Part shown: one piece after another, positions 1-13,544 of the stretch
How the letters are laid out: each line of letters opens with the position of its first letter
Numbering within the stretch: the first letter of the stretch is position 1
Translations under genes and position numbers: made by a program
Notes under the pieces: generated by a model
Told to the model about the DNA's origin: nothing
The model's input: only the letters and a program-made list of their open reading frames with translations
Database searches by the model: none
Source of the DNA: Bicyclus anynana
Lineage: Eukaryota > Arthropoda > Insecta > Lepidoptera > Nymphalidae
Direction: 5' to 3'
DNA length: 64,000 nt
NCBI RefSeq assembly: GCF_947172395.1
Contig: NC_069086.1
Coordinates: 7,224,501 to 7,288,500, forward strand

Positions 1-170
1 CCCTAAGGGTGGGAAAATAAGGATGATGTGTTCATCACTAACCGACGCCTCACAGTTTAATTCGCTTAGTTCCCGTTAACATGAGAATACGAGGATGAAA
101 TATAGCTTGAGATACTAACAAATAATGTGGCTTTCCCAACCAGATAAAACCTCAAGGCGAGGGCGGCTCG

Positions 171-322
171 TCTATACTAATATTATAAAAAGGTAAATTT
201 TGTGATATTGTAGCGGGTAATCTCTAATCTATCTATTAAGCCGATTTTGAAAATTCTTTTACCACTAGAAAGCCAGGTTCTCAGAGAACAGGAACTCGCG
301 GGTGAAACCACGCGTTGTCGGC
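171..322 (+). mobile_element. Degenerate Lep1-like Helitron
   Basis: It starts TCTATACTAATATTATAAAA and later has GGGTGAAACCACGCG, the head and subterminal parts of the short non-autonomous Helitrons seen elsewhere here, but the middle is diverged and the CTAG end is not clear. A reversed remnant (GTTCCCGTTAACATGAGAATA to TTTCCCAACCAGATAAAA, about 75-160) lies just to its left. Confidence 0.55.
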
Positions 323-835
323 CATAATAAAATTAAGAAACTATTTTTTTTGAATTTACTCCTTGAAAATCGATTTTTTCATATATAGCCCCCGGTATGA
401 AAAATGCGTTACGTTTTTGTGCGCAACCTATTCTGCGCACCTTTTACCGTGCGCTGCCACCACCTATTTAGACAGTCGATCTGAAAGAGCGTGCGTACAT
501 GCGTCGGAGCTGATACACACTTTTTATAATGTATTATTGTACATACCTACAGGTATTAAGTATATTTAACCGTTAAAATGTAGGTTTGTTAGAACATACC
601 GATATTTAAATAGATAAACAGATCTGGACCTTTTCAACTGATACACTGTCTGACCCGTAAATTTATTAAGACCTAGGCGAACTAGGCGCTGCACGCTAAA
701 CATAAACCTGGATCAATAGATGTGATGTTTGTGACGCAATAACTAAGTTCCTGGTTATGAAAGTTACGTGGGTTTTATTAAAATTACTTTCAGTTATCTA
801 TCTATATTTAGGATATATATATGTTATATGGCGTA

Positions 836-1034
836 TTTTCAGTTGTGTGCATTTTAAAAAATTTAATATCAGGTGTCTCAATCGGTGAAGGAAAACATCG
901 TGAGGAAACCTGCATACCAGAGAATTATCTTAATTCTCCGCGTGTGTGAACTATTGGCCTAACCCCTCTCATTCTGAGAGGAGACTCGAGTTCAGCAGTG
1001 AGCCGAATATGGGTTGATGACGACGACGACGATA
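836..1034 (+). repeat. SINE family A, 5'-truncated copy
   Basis: It contains the family markers TTCAGTTGTGTGCATTTT, GGTGAAGGAAAACATCGTGA, AACCTGCATACCAGAGAAT and CTCTCATTCTGAGAGGAGAC, ending GGGTTGATGACGACGACGA. The tRNA-like head is missing. Confidence 0.8.
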
Positions 1035-1164
1035 TATGTATATATATGTTATTTGGTTATAAATCCATGTAAATGTGGTTTACAATACGCGAGTAAAATA
1101 CTCGTAAGCAATACTTAGTTTAATTTTAATACATCCAATTATTTTTTTGGGTCTTTGAGTAAAA

Positions 1165-1382
1165 AAAGTTATGTGCATTTTAAGAAATTAAATATCAGGT
1201 ATCTGAAACAGTGAAGGAAAAACATCTAGAGGAAACCATACTAGAGAATTTTCTTAATTCTCTGCATATGTGAAATCTATGCCAATCCGCATTGGGCCAG
1301 CGTGGCGGACTATTGACCTAACCCATCCTATTCTAAGAGGAGGCTCGTGCTCAACAGTGAGTTGTAAATGATGATGATGACA
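1165..1382 (+). repeat. SINE family A, 5'-truncated copy
   Basis: The same markers in order (GTGCATTTTAAGAAATTAAA, GTGAAGGAAAAACATC, AATCCGCATTGGGCCAGCGT) and an ATGATGATGATGA end. Confidence 0.8.
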
Positions 1383-1852
1383 CAGAAAAATTATTGGAAA
1401 ACGCAGACAAAGTAGCGGTTATCCACTATACACAAAAATAATAACAGTTCGGTGTAGAATTACAATTCATTACCATATTGCCACATTGCCAGATAGCTAA
1501 TCTATTTCGGGGCGTAACTACCCTCGAATCGATCGCTCTATGCGGGCATTATCGACGGCATCGGGAGGCATCCCACCCCCCCAGGATGGGGTCCTGTTAT
1601 CCCAAAATAACTCCTATCACAAGCCATTAAAGACCAGGAACTGGTTGCAACACGGATAACAGCGATCGATACGGTGGAAAACTACCGACATGGAAAGCCA
1701 ATTAACTCCTCTGTACCCGTATTTTGTGACCTAATTGAAATTGTCCTGGCGTTTTCACCCTCGCACGTCATGTTTAAAGATAATGTGGCGCCATAGAAAA
1801 GGGTTCAATCAAACAATCAATAACAATCCATATTCGACTCAATATTGAACAC

Positions 1853-2196
1853 GAGTCTCCTCTCAGAATGAGAGGGGTTAGATCTTACTCCACCACTCAG
1901 GCCCAATATGAATTGGCAGAATAAGGCAGCCCAGTGAATATGACCTCTGCCTGCTTTTCGCAGAGCGTAGATTACTATCTGGTCAGGGGTACCTCCAATT
2001 TTTCAGTAATGTGCATTTTAATACGTAAAATATCTAACGGTTAAGGAAAAACATCGTAAGGAAACCTGCTTATCAGACAATTTTGTTAATTCTCTGCGTG
2101 TGTGAAGTCTGCCAATCCGCATTGGGCCAGCGTGGTGGACCCTGAGAGGAAACTCGTGTTCAAATGTGCCGAATATGTGTTGTTAATGATGATCAC
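1853..2196 (+). repeat. SINE family A copies, nested or rearranged
   Basis: The left part (about 1853-1918) is a reverse-oriented tail (GTCTCCTCTCAGAATGAGAG). From about 1930 a forward copy follows with its head (CAGTGAATATGACCTCTGCC), body and TTGTTAATGATGAT end. The head-side B box is damaged. Confidence 0.65.
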
Positions 2197-2539
2197 GTGT
2201 CTACTTCAGTGCTAATGCTAAACAAAAGCTATGACATTAAAGTCTTAGAAATCTAAACTGTATTGTCATTTGCTGGGCCAGGCACCATAACGGCATAGTC
2301 ACTGAACCATTTATCGCTTCAGCAAACGGATCTGGGGGAACTAGTCCTTTGTATAAAAAAGTTTACGAAATCTGTACGTAGTGTACAAACAGAGCGTGAC
2401 CACCCAATCATGACGCCATAAATAATTTCCTGTAGCAATTAATGTCATAAATACATCCGCCCGCAGATACCTAGTTGTAGATAGTTTCACGCCAATATTA
2501 CCGCAATTTTACATTTTTAACACTGAACGCTAACTCTAC

Positions 2540-2602
2540 TAATGGCCAAACCCCTCTCATACCGGGAGGAAACTCGTGCTCAGCAGATGAAGATGATAAT
2601 GA
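2540..2602 (+). repeat. SINE family A tail fragment
   Basis: The end of the element only: GGCCAAACCCCTCTCATACC, GAGGAAACTCGTGCTCAGCA and ATGAAGATGATAATGA. Confidence 0.6.
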
Positions 2603-2604
2603 AG

Positions 2605-3520
2605 TTTATAAGGTTTATAGGATGTGTATCTGTGTGGCGTCGTAGCTATCAAACAGAAGAATAAAATTTAAAAGAAAGCTGAGTTTTTGGAAAAGGATTC
2701 TGATATGCCAATGAAAACTTCATCGTTAGTTAGGTAATCCTATCATCTTTGGATTAGCATAATTGGAATTTACGGATATACTTCACTACCAGTTTTTTTT
2801 TATTTACTTGTTTTCTAACTATTCCATATTATGTCTAATAATTTCTACAGATTAAACTATCTCAATACCTCATTTAAATCTGGGAAAGGGAAGAAATTAT
2901 GCCAGGGTTTAATGAACAAACCTTCTATAAATAAAGAAGAAATGTGATCCATGTATTTCAAGTTAAGGGCGTAGTATTACCTACTACGCCTAATGTCAAT
3001 TCTAGATACCATGGAAACGCAACCACATCTATATTGTATTAAGAGACAAAATTTTATAATCTTCTGTGGGATTATCTGTGACGATACTAGGTGGCAAAGA
3101 ATAAGTCTGAATGTTTGTCGTTCTGAAAGGGAATGTTAAAAATTCCCATGTCTAGTAGTCTAGGACAAGCCTCTAAAACAATATAGGTATGCGTAGGTAA
3201 TTTTCTATATGCACTGTTTGTAATAATTTTGTTTGTGATTTGCTTCTTGTTGTAGACCCAGCTTCATTCCTCTATAGAATGAGGCTTCGAGAATCAATAT
3301 TTAAAGTGTGGCCACTCATATTGAAGTAGGTTACTCGATGGACCAGTTTCTTCCTTCCGCGAAAATTTTGCGTTGACTTTTTTTGTTGTACAAGTCCTTT
3401 TTAGATTCAGGTTGTAATATTTGGAGTACCTACTTTTAATACTACAAGTATATATTTTGGTACCTACATTATTTCCTTACATGCTTTAATGAAATGTATA
3501 TGTTGCTCTACCTACATAAT
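2605..3520. other. AT-rich gap, nothing recognised
   Basis: No open frame of note and no repeat that I can match elsewhere in the window. A TAGG/GGTA-type run lies beyond it at about 3840-3857. Confidence 0.5.
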
Positions 3521-3524
3521 TTTT

Positions 3525-3578
3525 TTTTATTCTTTACAAGTTAGAACTTGACTACAATCTCACCTGATTGTAATACTT
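3525..3578 (-). repeat. SINE family B tail fragment
   Basis: TTATTCTTTACAAGTTAGAA, then CTACAATCTCACCTGATTGT: the last about 50 bases of family B in reverse. A diverged second fragment lies at about 4735-4820. Confidence 0.55.
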
Positions 3579-3884
3579 ACCTTAATATATATTTGTGACA
3601 ACCGCGTTAACTATTGATCAAATCCCGTTCTATATAACTAGATATTTACTAATCCTATCTACCTATCAAAGTGAAAAAAGTCGAAAATTGGTTTTGTATC
3701 TACACGATATAAAAGAGCAGCTGTCTTCTTGTATGATCAATAACTCATTCGACTTGGAGTTATTTTAATCAAAGTAGCTTTGACAATTTAGTAATTACTA
3801 ATTACAGCTCAGTCGATTTCCATCGTGTATCTAATTATAGTAAGTAGGTAGGTAGGTAAAGACTACTAAGTATTCTGCGCGCTG

Positions 3885-4217
3885 TTAAATGTAATTCAGT
3901 GATGAGCGTTTAATCTCGCAGCATTGGTAATCCAATCTGTGGAGGTGGTCAATTTGAAAGGTTACCACCTCGGTCTCGCACCTGCGTCGGACATTCTCAC
4001 CGCCATAGCCGAACTTATCGTCTCGCGTGACGCAACCAAAAACAGGATCCACCTCCCAACAAAAAGTACCACGGCCACTATTTCGAAACTCGTGCGCACC
4101 TAAATAGAGAAAGGCATCTATGTGCTTGTACATCATTTGTAGCTCCGCTAGTCGCAACCCACGGGGTACGGGGTGAATGCCCTTAATGTCCTCCGTCCTC
4201 CTCGGGTATAGCTCCAT
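3885..4217 (-). other. Unrecognised 110-codon open frame
   Basis: An open frame of 110 codons with clearly higher G+C than its surroundings. It encodes PRGLRLAELQMMYKHIDAFL and WEVDPVFGCVTRDDKFGYGG. No signal peptide or known motif is visible and no splice context was found. It could be a transposon ORF remnant. Confidence 0.2.
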
Positions 4218-5277
4218 CCCGTTCTAGCGTGCGAGAATCCCTCTTCTTTTGACTTTGAAAAGAGGGCACGTAATTCTACGCTACATTTGAAACTCAACTC
4301 TATATCTTTGACTATAGAGTATAAATTTACTTAGGTGGATTGTTTCTGTGTTCGGTTAAGGGTGTGTGCGCACGCGCATTGCGTTTGTATTCAAATGAGG
4401 ACAGTGCGTTCCGCGCCGGAGAGCACTATGATTGTACTTTTTTAGTCCATAAGCCGTAATCAGCTACAAGGAAATGGGCATCCTTAGGGGTGGCGAGGCG
4501 TCTCGTCGGCCAGCTATTGAGGGCAGCATCTTGTTAATACAGCAATTAAGAGCGCATAGCACATGTGCTACATCGCAGATCATATTAATGCACGCTCCGA
4601 ATGTTTGCTCGTGAATGTATTGTCAATGTGATGTAATGATCATATTAGTAGACGTGATTGATTTACCTGCATACACTTCCTTTTTTTTTAAGGAGCTGAG
4701 TCCATTTTGGACTATGCCGCTCCGTAACCGCCTTTTTTTTTCATGCGCTTGACTACAATTAAGCCTGATGGTAAGCATTAATGCGGTCTAAGTTGGAGCG
4801 CGCTTACCTAGAAGATGCCTATTCACTCTAGCTTTGAAGGTGTCCAAATTTTATGGGTCAGGAAACACAAACGCCGGAAGGGCATTCCAAATTTTTGCTG
4901 TACGAATCAGAAATGTAGATGCAAATCTTTTCGTACGAGTTGCCTGGACATCCACAATATATGGATGCCACCGTTTATAACCTTTATAACAATACTAATC
5001 TTATAATTGAATTAATTTGCTTAATACTTTTTCTATTAGGCAGTACCAGCGCCCTGGCCTCCTTTGACTGAGGATGTTTTTTTTTCTGATTGTGTAAGTG
5101 CCGTAGGCTCCTTATGAGACCTCAGCGGCGTCACCGGGGGATTTGGGGATTTCGTCTGATGGGGCTCGAAGGCAGAAGCAGAGTAGTTGGGCGGAACGAC
5201 TATCTAAGGGAGTCTCCTCTGAGACTCGGACCTCGGCTTAGAGGGCCGTTCGGGAAGGGTGTTTTGGTCCGAGTGTA

Positions 5278-5562
5278 TCAGTCCGGGCGCCCCCAAAATC
5301 GTGGGTTAAAAAGCCCACGTCTGGGTGACGTCAGATATCGGGGACCTCGTGCATTATTACAGCCGCCCACCTCTCTTAGTGCAGGAAATCTTTGCAGTAC
5401 TTCCTGTCGCACTGCCTCGTTTCTGACATACTCCAACACGTGGTAGATGTCTTCTGGCTTGTCACAGTCTGGGCACTTTGGTGACGGAACTTTTCCCATC
5501 AGGAAAATAAACGTGTTAGTTGGAATGTGTGCAGATCGGAGTCGCAGGGTATCAGAAAGAAA
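5278..5562 (-). pseudogene. LINE ORF2 C-terminal fragment
   Basis: On the minus strand the frame reads LRLRSAHIPTNTFIFLMGK and then PKCPDCDKPEDIYHVLEYV. This is the cysteine/histidine motif found at the C terminus of many non-LTR retrotransposon polyproteins (C-x2-C, then H in the usual last Cys/His region). The frame stops soon after. The 5' part is missing: at about 5563 the sequence switches to a different repeat with AAAG runs. Bases 5155-5340 are shared with the plus-strand repeat at 19155-19350, so they probably form the 3' end of this LINE. Confidence 0.6.
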
Positions 5563-5696
5563 GAAAGAAAGATCTTTATTTTTAAGTAATGCCACATATT
5601 ACATTCTTAAATTCTAAATTATTACATAGCTTAATTGTCCACGCAAAAAGTGGAGCAATAAAAGAAGAATGCCTTGCAATATGTGGCATAACCTAG
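5563..5696 (-). mobile_element. Short LINE-tail or foldback insertion
   Basis: On the minus strand the segment ends AAAATAAAGATC followed by CTTT repeats, the kind of tail left by CR1/Jockey-like LINEs; the LINE at 44087 ends similarly. Its outer parts are inverted (ATGCCACATATT and CAATATGTGGCAT). It interrupts the LINE fragment next to it. Confidence 0.4.
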
Positions 5697-6007
5697 AAAA
5701 AGGTAAAAAATCGACAGCGTCCTTTCGTCTAAGAGAGCATAATAGGTACTTGTATTGGTTAGTGATATCTTGATGTAAGTCCTTTTGCCTCGTGTCTTTT
5801 TAATTAGCTCGTTTGTCTACTGATTATTAGACCTTTAAAGTTTATTTAGGTTGGTCCAAATTAAGGCTCATTTTTTTATCCCGAAACTGAAAAGTTATTA
5901 GACTACCTCGATATTCTAATCATAAAATCTTAAACACATTCACAGAGCTATTAAATAAGGTGGCTCTAATAACTAAAATTGTACTTCATGGAAGCTATAT
6001 ATATACA

Positions 6008-6110
6008 TATTTTTTTTATTCTTTACAAGTTAGCCTTTGACTACAATCTCACCTGATGGTAAGTGATGATGTAATCTAAGATGGTAGTGTGGTAGCATCC
6101 ACACCAGCCA
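6008..6110 (-). repeat. SINE family B tail fragment
   Basis: TTTTATTCTTTACAAGTTAG, then GACTACAATCTCACCTGATG and AAGTGATGATGTAATC. Confidence 0.65.
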
Positions 6111-8280
6111 AATATGAACAGCGTTCAACAACAAACATTCATAGGTTGTTAAGATGATCTACCAGTCCATAGCTCCAAAAGATCTTTTCCAAAATTTAAA
6201 AAAATGGTGGAGATTGATATTATAATCATTTTGTCGAACCCGAAACTTAAATGGGATAAGGTAAAGGAGATTATTTGAAAAGGAGCACTTGTTTTTTGAA
6301 CTTGAGAAAATAATGGTCCCAAATTAGGTATGGTGACTTTTGAAGTAATCGGAATAAAATATAAGAATTACTAAAGTTTTCTTAGATACCATATTCTGGA
6401 GTCTAGACAAATTGTCAAGTAAAATTATTATTAAAAGCTATTAAAACTAAAGATTATAATTAAATATGAATACAGGCAGCAATAAGCCAATAACTAGGTA
6501 CTAGGTATATAAACGTAACCAACCCATCAAATTATAATTGAATGAACATTAACTGCTCCGCTCCTGCTGTGTAATCCTATGAAGTTTAATTAATTAACAA
6601 TTATTGTAATTGCAACTTGTATAATGGTGGATCAAGTAATTAATTAGGAATTAAACCTACATAAATAAGAATTACGATATACCTACCTTAATACGAATAT
6701 ATCATAAATCAGACGACAAATCATTCCATCAGTCACTACGCCCTCATTCGCACGAGAGTTTTTTTTAACGTGCATTAAAAAGCGTGTAAATATAGTAGGT
6801 ATAAAGTTATATTAAGGTCTATATCCAACGCCCAAAATTGAAAATGCAACATTGCTCAAAAACAAGTACGTGAGTGAAGAGTAAGGCTTGCGATTAACGC
6901 ATCATACTTTCATACCTACTATATTTTCTTTCGACTCCTGCGCTGGAAATATGTACGGCGTTTACGGGTTAATTATCTGTATATGTGTACAAAAGGAATT
7001 GCACAAATGCCGTAAAGTACCTAATAAATGACCTATTTTGCTTTTGCAGTTGTCGACGAATTAACATTTGTTCTGACTTCCGGCACCATTTTAGTACAGC
7101 ACTAGGATTTTCGACATTTATTTTTAATCATCTTTAACACTATAACAAAGCCATACATTAATAATTAGTCGTAATTCATCATTTGTACCTGAGAAATTCC
7201 ATTCATTCGCGTACTCACCACTCAGAAATGTCGGCATAGTCATTTTCTGATATAGTAACAGCCTTCTAAGCGTTATTCACGTTGGTTCATTTCACAGGTA
7301 ATTTTTGTTCAAGGGCTTGTAGTCTATAACAATGAAGTTGCTATGGAAACGAACGATGTAACAACGCTGAAACTTTGCAGAATGCAGAATGAGCGTAAAG
7401 ACTCTCGTGCGAATGGCGGTGTAGTGTGATCGTCTATACTGTTAATGGCGTCTATACTTTTTATTAGGAATGCAACGGCACGACCATCAGCACTGAATGA
7501 ATGTGAGGCTGATATTGTTGCGCGTATTATACCGGTTCGCGACGTAAGAGTATTTCGCGCAAAATTCGCTTTTATTTATATCACTAGCCGCGAATTCGCA
7601 CGCGTACTTTCTGATTTCCCATGACATTTACATCTATTCTATCTATACATATAAACAAAGTCCTTCGTCACTGTTTGCAATAAATTCAAAGTCTACTGAA
7701 AGGATTTTCATGCAGTTTTCACTAATGTATAGATTGATTTATGACGAAATTTTTTTTACAATTTGTCAAGATTTTGTGTACTATGTACCCATTACCTAGG
7801 TACCTATTTAATCCTAAAAATAAATAAAATCCAAAATCGATGAAGCTGCGTGTCTTCGCTAGTGTTACTATAAAATATGCACCGGATAGTGGCTGTTTAC
7901 TTGTCGTTTTCCACTAATAAATTTAATTATTTTTATTTAAAATGGGATTTTTATTAACGGGACAACACTTGACCCCTGTTTATCTCAATAACAAGAACCC
8001 ATCGTGCACGAGTCTATAAATAAGTTGCAAAGCCAAAACGCCAAAGGGCCTTGTAAAAATAGACAAACTTTACGATAAGTACTTACAATCACTTAAATAT
8101 GATAAGTAATAACTTAGCAAGTTTCGTATTGTATCACTTGAAAATGTTGCGCAGATAAAGACAACTCTTAAATAACTCTAAATAAAGCTAAATAGTACAT
8201 ACTTATAATATAGATAGGTATATAATCTTATGACAAAGGTTATATCACCTCATCTCTTGAATACCACCATAAGGTCGCGC
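6110..8280. other. AT-rich gap, nothing recognised
   Basis: No coding signal. About 7575-7620 and 7840-7910 resemble worn ends of dispersed repeats (TCACTAGCCGCGAATTCGCA). Confidence 0.45.
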
Positions 8281-8288
8281 GCACACTA

Positions 8289-8310
8289 TACATACATACA
8301 TACATACATT
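8289..8310. repeat. CATA microsatellite
   Basis: Five to six perfect CATA units. Confidence 0.85.
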
Positions 8311-8585
8311 TCAATTTACTTTGATATTAAGTTGATTGACGGCTAGAGATAATAATACCGTAATCTTGAGAAACTTGCATTCAAATAATGAATAGGAATC
8401 AACAGCTTCCATAGGTACTATTAAAGACTAGCGGAGCTACTAAAACTACTTAGGTAAGTATAATACTGACGAACAAATGCTCTCACCATTAACGTTATGA
8501 CCATCGTCATATCAGGCGATGGACGTCCATAAAGAGTCTAAACTTCCCTATTAAACACCACGTTCCTATAACCCCCGGTGACGCT

Positions 8586-9165
8586 GTGATCCCCATAGCA
8601 CTTACACCAACAGAAAAAAAGATCCTGAGCTGCCTGCCTAAAAAAGGCAAGCTCGACGTTCGTCTTGGTTATCTCTTCACAGTGACCCATTGGAAAGTGT
8701 TTGCATGGCGATGTTTTATTCCCAAAATCAAGCTAAACGTTCGTACAGATGACCAATATTCCCATTTCCCCTCCAACTAATCTTAAAAGATTATGTTAGG
8801 AGTGGATACGACAATAGTCCAGAGTACAATCCTCGGCGATTTTGCGGCAAATACCAAAACTTATTCCGACACTACGTATCGCTATATTTGTGATTCGTTT
8901 ACGCAAATATACAAAAATAAAGCACTAGAGGTGGCTAACAGAAATTCCGTTGTGAATAAACCCTACTGTCGTCAGTAGTTACGTGGGCGACATGACCTTC
9001 ACAAGTCCTGCGTCGTCTTTTTCCTACAGCAGATACCATTTATTAGAAGCCATTTTACAAAGGTTTGCTTTGCGAACGCGAGGTTACTTTGATCTCGAGA
9101 TTTATCGTGATGATTCCATCACATTATTATTTCTTGACCATGTTGTATTCAAGCTTAGACCTTAG
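8586..9165 (+). other. Three consecutive short open frames, not recognised
   Basis: Frames 8586-8780, 8793-8978 and 8983-9165 follow each other with 4-12 base gaps. They show no domain, no signal peptide and no coding bias. ATGTTAGGAGTGGATACGAC at 8791 resembles the body end of SINE family C. They are most likely chance frames in decayed repeats. Confidence 0.15.
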
Positions 9166-9169
9166 CCTG

Positions 9170-10985
9170 CATTGTCAGTTAACTTTCAATAAAGCGTTAA
9201 TTTGTAAATGAATTTAATGAAGGAATAGGTATAAATGTTGCCGAAAAAGTCCGTGCTTACCTAATTTGGTTCAGCGTTGAATTTTTTTCCAAGGTGTAAA
9301 ATGTAAAGTTTGAGATCGACGAAAGAAAAATATAATAAATATAAGATTGATAATATAGTGCTATATGTTGAAAATTGTTGTGTAATTTTGAAGTTCATAG
9401 TGTTTCTCGTTCTAGGTATTAAGATACTAGGTTTTCACTCTTTTTATATCCATTATAGATTGAATAAGAAATCTATACTAACGGATGCGTATGTCTCAGT
9501 TTGTATGCAAGTTCCAACTCAGTGTTTTTTTTTCGTTCACTCAATCTTTATCACTATAAACTTTGCCAAACTACTTGGCTTTACTTATTATAATCATCAC
9601 CTATTTTGTACGCCTCTCTCTTTACATATAAAAGAGGATTTAGAACTTAGACCTACCGTGCTGCTCCAATGCAGGTCGGCAGGAACGTGACGTATTAAAA
9701 TATCTTTACCTACACTAAAATTGATATAACGCAAACGAAGTCGAGGGCGTTGGCTAGTCAAATATTCTTTTTATGTCATCCTCGTGTACCCGTCCCGGAT
9801 TGCGCAAGGTGCACTTCGTGTTTATGTCTAAAGCTTCGGCCACATCTACGCAGTGTCGTTTCAGATGTGATTAACACTTACGAGTATAGTTTAAATGTAG
9901 TACCTATATTTAATGCAGTTCTTGTATATTTATGTATGATCCTGGGGACAAGACGGAAAATATAGTAAGACGGACCAATTGTAGTAAGCACATATTTGAC
10001 AAAACTTCGATTCTAATGTAAAATTATACATGATGTAAAAAGTACATATTAAAAATCAAATATAATGTAGATGTAACAGTTAGTTTTTCAGAGATAGATA
10101 CAAATATCTTAAACCCTTTAATACATATAAGTATAATAGTATATAATTGACGTAATTATCCATACTCGTATATGAGTTCTAGCACAAGAGAGGCGATGGT
10201 GCGTCTCCTGGAGATCCCAGAGCTTCTCAATATGCACTAATGGTGACCTTCGAGGTTTAATGGAAAAGTGCCACTTAACCCTATTATCCACTTATTCTAA
10301 ACCTACAATTATCTATCCAAAATAGGAGACTGACGATTTTGGAAAAAATGCCAGAGGGTAAAAGGAATTCTAAAAATACCTATAGTAAATTTTTTTTGTA
10401 ATATATGTGTTTTTGTTGAAATCGTGCATTGTAAGTATAACGTACTTACTTGCACATAACTTGAATTTATATGCAAGTATCAATGAAACTGAAATTAAAC
10501 CAGTCTAAAACTGATATTATGATGTAATAAATGACATTAATTTGGACATTGTAACGGTTCATTCATCAATTTGGATCCAGCAATACATGAAAAATGCTCA
10601 GCCTCCTTTCAACCCCAAAATATCCACCAAAAGGTGACGTAATTAGCACAAGTGTAGAAGTAGCTTTACAGCACTCTCTCGCTATAGACTGAGGAAGTCG
10701 AAAACGTGTTTCGCCTATTATCAGTCGAGTCAAGTTCAATATCGACTGATATCGGACTATTTTTGACTTTTAAATTTAAGTTTAATCGTGTTCTTAGTAA
10801 GGTCATTGACCCCCATTGTCTGCATGATGATTAGTTCAAAATATGCAAAATTAGTTGATTATATAATAGTACTAATCGGTACATAGAGCAACAGTACAAA
10901 GGTTCAACGTGATTTTTGCTGAGTCAAGTTAGGTAGACTAGTTATGTTCCTAAAGTAGCACAAAATCGGATGTACCTATTATTTT
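9170..10985. other. AT-rich gap, nothing recognised
   Basis: The open frames at 9310-9690 and 9750-9965 lack coding bias and splice context. No repeat is matched. Confidence 0.45.
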
Positions 10986-10989
10986 AAAT

Positions 10990-11295
10990 AGTCGTCGTTA
11001 TCAACCCATAATGGGCTTACTGCTGAGCTTAAGTCTCCTCTCGGAATGAGAGGGGTTAGGCCAATAGTCCCAATACGGATTGGCAGACTTCACACACGCA
11101 GATAATTAAGAAAATTCTCTGGTATGCAGGTTTCCTCACGATGTTTTCCTTCACCGTTTAAGACACGTGATATTTAATTTCATAAAATGCACACAACTGA
11201 AAAGTTGGAGGTGCATGCCCCGGACCGAATTCGAACCCACACCCTCCGGAATCGGAGGTAGAGGTCATTTTCACTGGGCTATCACGGCTTTTCAA
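10990..11295 (-). repeat. SINE family A, near full length
   Basis: A reverse copy. It begins TTATCAACCCATAATGGGCT and ends with the tRNA-like head in reverse (GAATTCGAACCCACACCCTCC, then the A-box part CACTGGGCTATCACGGC). An internal pol III promoter is therefore recognisable. Confidence 0.8.
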
Positions 11296-11646
11296 TTACA
11301 AGTATTTTTTTAATTATGACTGACTATTATTATTAAGGAAGGAATGAGCAACATACTTACATCCCGAGTTAAAAACAATTTCAATTAACTAAACGATTAG
11401 GTACCAAAGACTTAATTTTCTGATCGACTATACCAAAGACGTAACAAACAAACAAACAAAGTAGTCAGTATTAGCATGAATTGATTTCAAAGTTCGCGTT
11501 TGTAATGTTATAAAGATTATGCGAGTGACAACACGTGGAATTTTAGTTGTATCATTTTCACGGCCAATATGGCCATTAAGATGACTCAACTTCACGTCGA
11601 AAATCAATCATTTCTCATTTCTGTGAACCAGCAGGTAGTACCGGCC

Positions 11647-11910
11647 TCAATTCACCCCACTGTCTCCGCAGTTTCCATTCGCATCGCAAAAACTTGTGAA
11701 CGGAGCTACGGGCGGGGCGGTGATATCGGCAATCTTGGCTAACCACCAACGTAAGATGACACTTCCAACCCGTTGACAATGTCTCCTATAACACCCAGGT
11801 TTGTGAGAATTCCGGGAGGGTGGGCAGGTCTCTTTGGCTGGTGTTGATTTAATGACACATTGTTGATTCAGAGAAGAACAGTTTGAGATTATTGTGAAGT
11901 TCTTGCGCAA
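11647..11910 (-). other. Unrecognised open frame in a G+C-richer patch
   Basis: 87 codons with several Cys (CVIKST, CPPSRNSHKPGC) in a patch richer in G+C than its flanks. It matches no family I know and has no splice context. It may be a decayed element. Confidence 0.15.
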
Positions 11911-12454
11911 TGCTCACCGTTATCCTATTTCCGTCCTCTTTACGATTATCTAGGCGTAACAATAAAATCCGATGATGATTTTGAAGGTATTAAAAAGGTT
12001 TTTTGAATGTTTGATTCAAAAAATGACATTAGGTACTAATAATTTCGTTTGATTTCAATTTTAAACAAACCAAACATCTTGTCTTTCGTTTTTCTCTATT
12101 TTGTTTTTTCATTGGCAGGCTTACTTCAGGTAATGCTCTCATTCTCATGCTTCTGATCCCTCCTCATCAAATATTTCTTTCCCCATAACTATAAATAGAT
12201 TAATCGTTGTTAACAAGTACCAAAGTCAGCCTATGTAAGCAAGTTAAATATTATTTTCTAAGGACATGTGTCCCCCTTTCGTAGAAGAAAGCAGTGCTTA
12301 GAGGTTGCGAAATGCAGAATGATTCATAGTCCCTGTGCCTTATGGCAATTATCTGAAGCAATCAGATTGCCTGGATCATCAAAGACATGGTAAAGGAGAC
12401 ATCCACTTCAATCTTAGAGTTAAAGGGAAACAAAACAGCGCTGTCAAAGTGAAG

Positions 12455-12755
12455 AGTAGTAACCCAATGGATATGGACTTTGCCTTTGATTCGGAGGACG
12501 TAGGTTTGAATCCGGCCCGGGGCTTGCACCTCCAACTTTTCATGTGCATTTTATGAAACTAAATATCAAATACTTTAAACGGTGACGGGAAAATTTGTGA
12601 GGAAATCTGCATACCTAAGAATTTTCGTAATTCCTATACGTTTGTAAAGTCTACCAAATCCAGCAAGCTAGACTACGGCACCTCATTCCTAACCTAACCT
12701 AGCCTAACCCCTCTCATTCTAAGAGGAGACTCGTGCTTAACAGTGAGCCGAATGA
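12455..12755 (+). repeat. SINE family A, near full length
   Basis: The head ACCCAATGGATATGGACTTT and B box GGTTTGAATCC lead into the family body and AACAGTGAGCCGAATGACG. The open frame at 12335-12556 overlaps the SINE head and is not a gene. Confidence 0.75.
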
Positions 12756-13544
12756 CGAAGCAGTCGGAGGGAATTTCCCAAATAGACTTTCGAAATTTTA
12801 GAGTTTGCTCGTCTGTAATCGTAAGCATGATAGTTACATAACCAACCAATCTCATGCAGCAAAAACTGCACCCTTCTTGCGTTGAGAAAGAAGCGTCCTA
12901 ATAACAAAACGCTTTTACATAATAAAACAAAACTGACCGCAAGTCAATGAACTGTTTTGTAATCTCGAACACAAACTGATAGAAATATTGTCTTTTTAAA
13001 ATACCTAAGCGTTGGTAAAAAGATAATGGAGTGACTAAAGCAACTTCGATGTGTTTAGAAGGAATTTGAGCATTCTTTTTATCATTGTCAATTGTTCATT
13101 AGGGTATATGATGGAGCTGACATGTTATTTATAATAAAAGTCCCTAAAAACTTATAGTTAATTAAAAAAAGATTTTGAGCTGATAGCTCGGTTTATTTTA
13201 AAGTTCTTTTGGAAATAAATTGAGAATCTTTCATTTTGTTTAGTTTTAGGAATTTGCTCTACATTATTCTTCTTTATTTGGTCATATCACAATTTTTTTT
13301 CTATGTCTGACCAATGTCTTCTTTGCATCGCGAAATACGTCTTTAAGTTAAAGATTTTTTTTATAGGAGACATTGCAGGCCAAATCTTCACAAAATTTGA
13401 AATCAGGTAGCTAAATCGTAATAGCGGACGCATAAACAACAAATAAAAACCATAAATTATTTTTAACCCACTTAAAAAAAGGAGGAGGTTCTCAGTTCTC
13501 TCAATTTTTTTAAATTTATCAACCAAATATTTTCAGTAATTTAA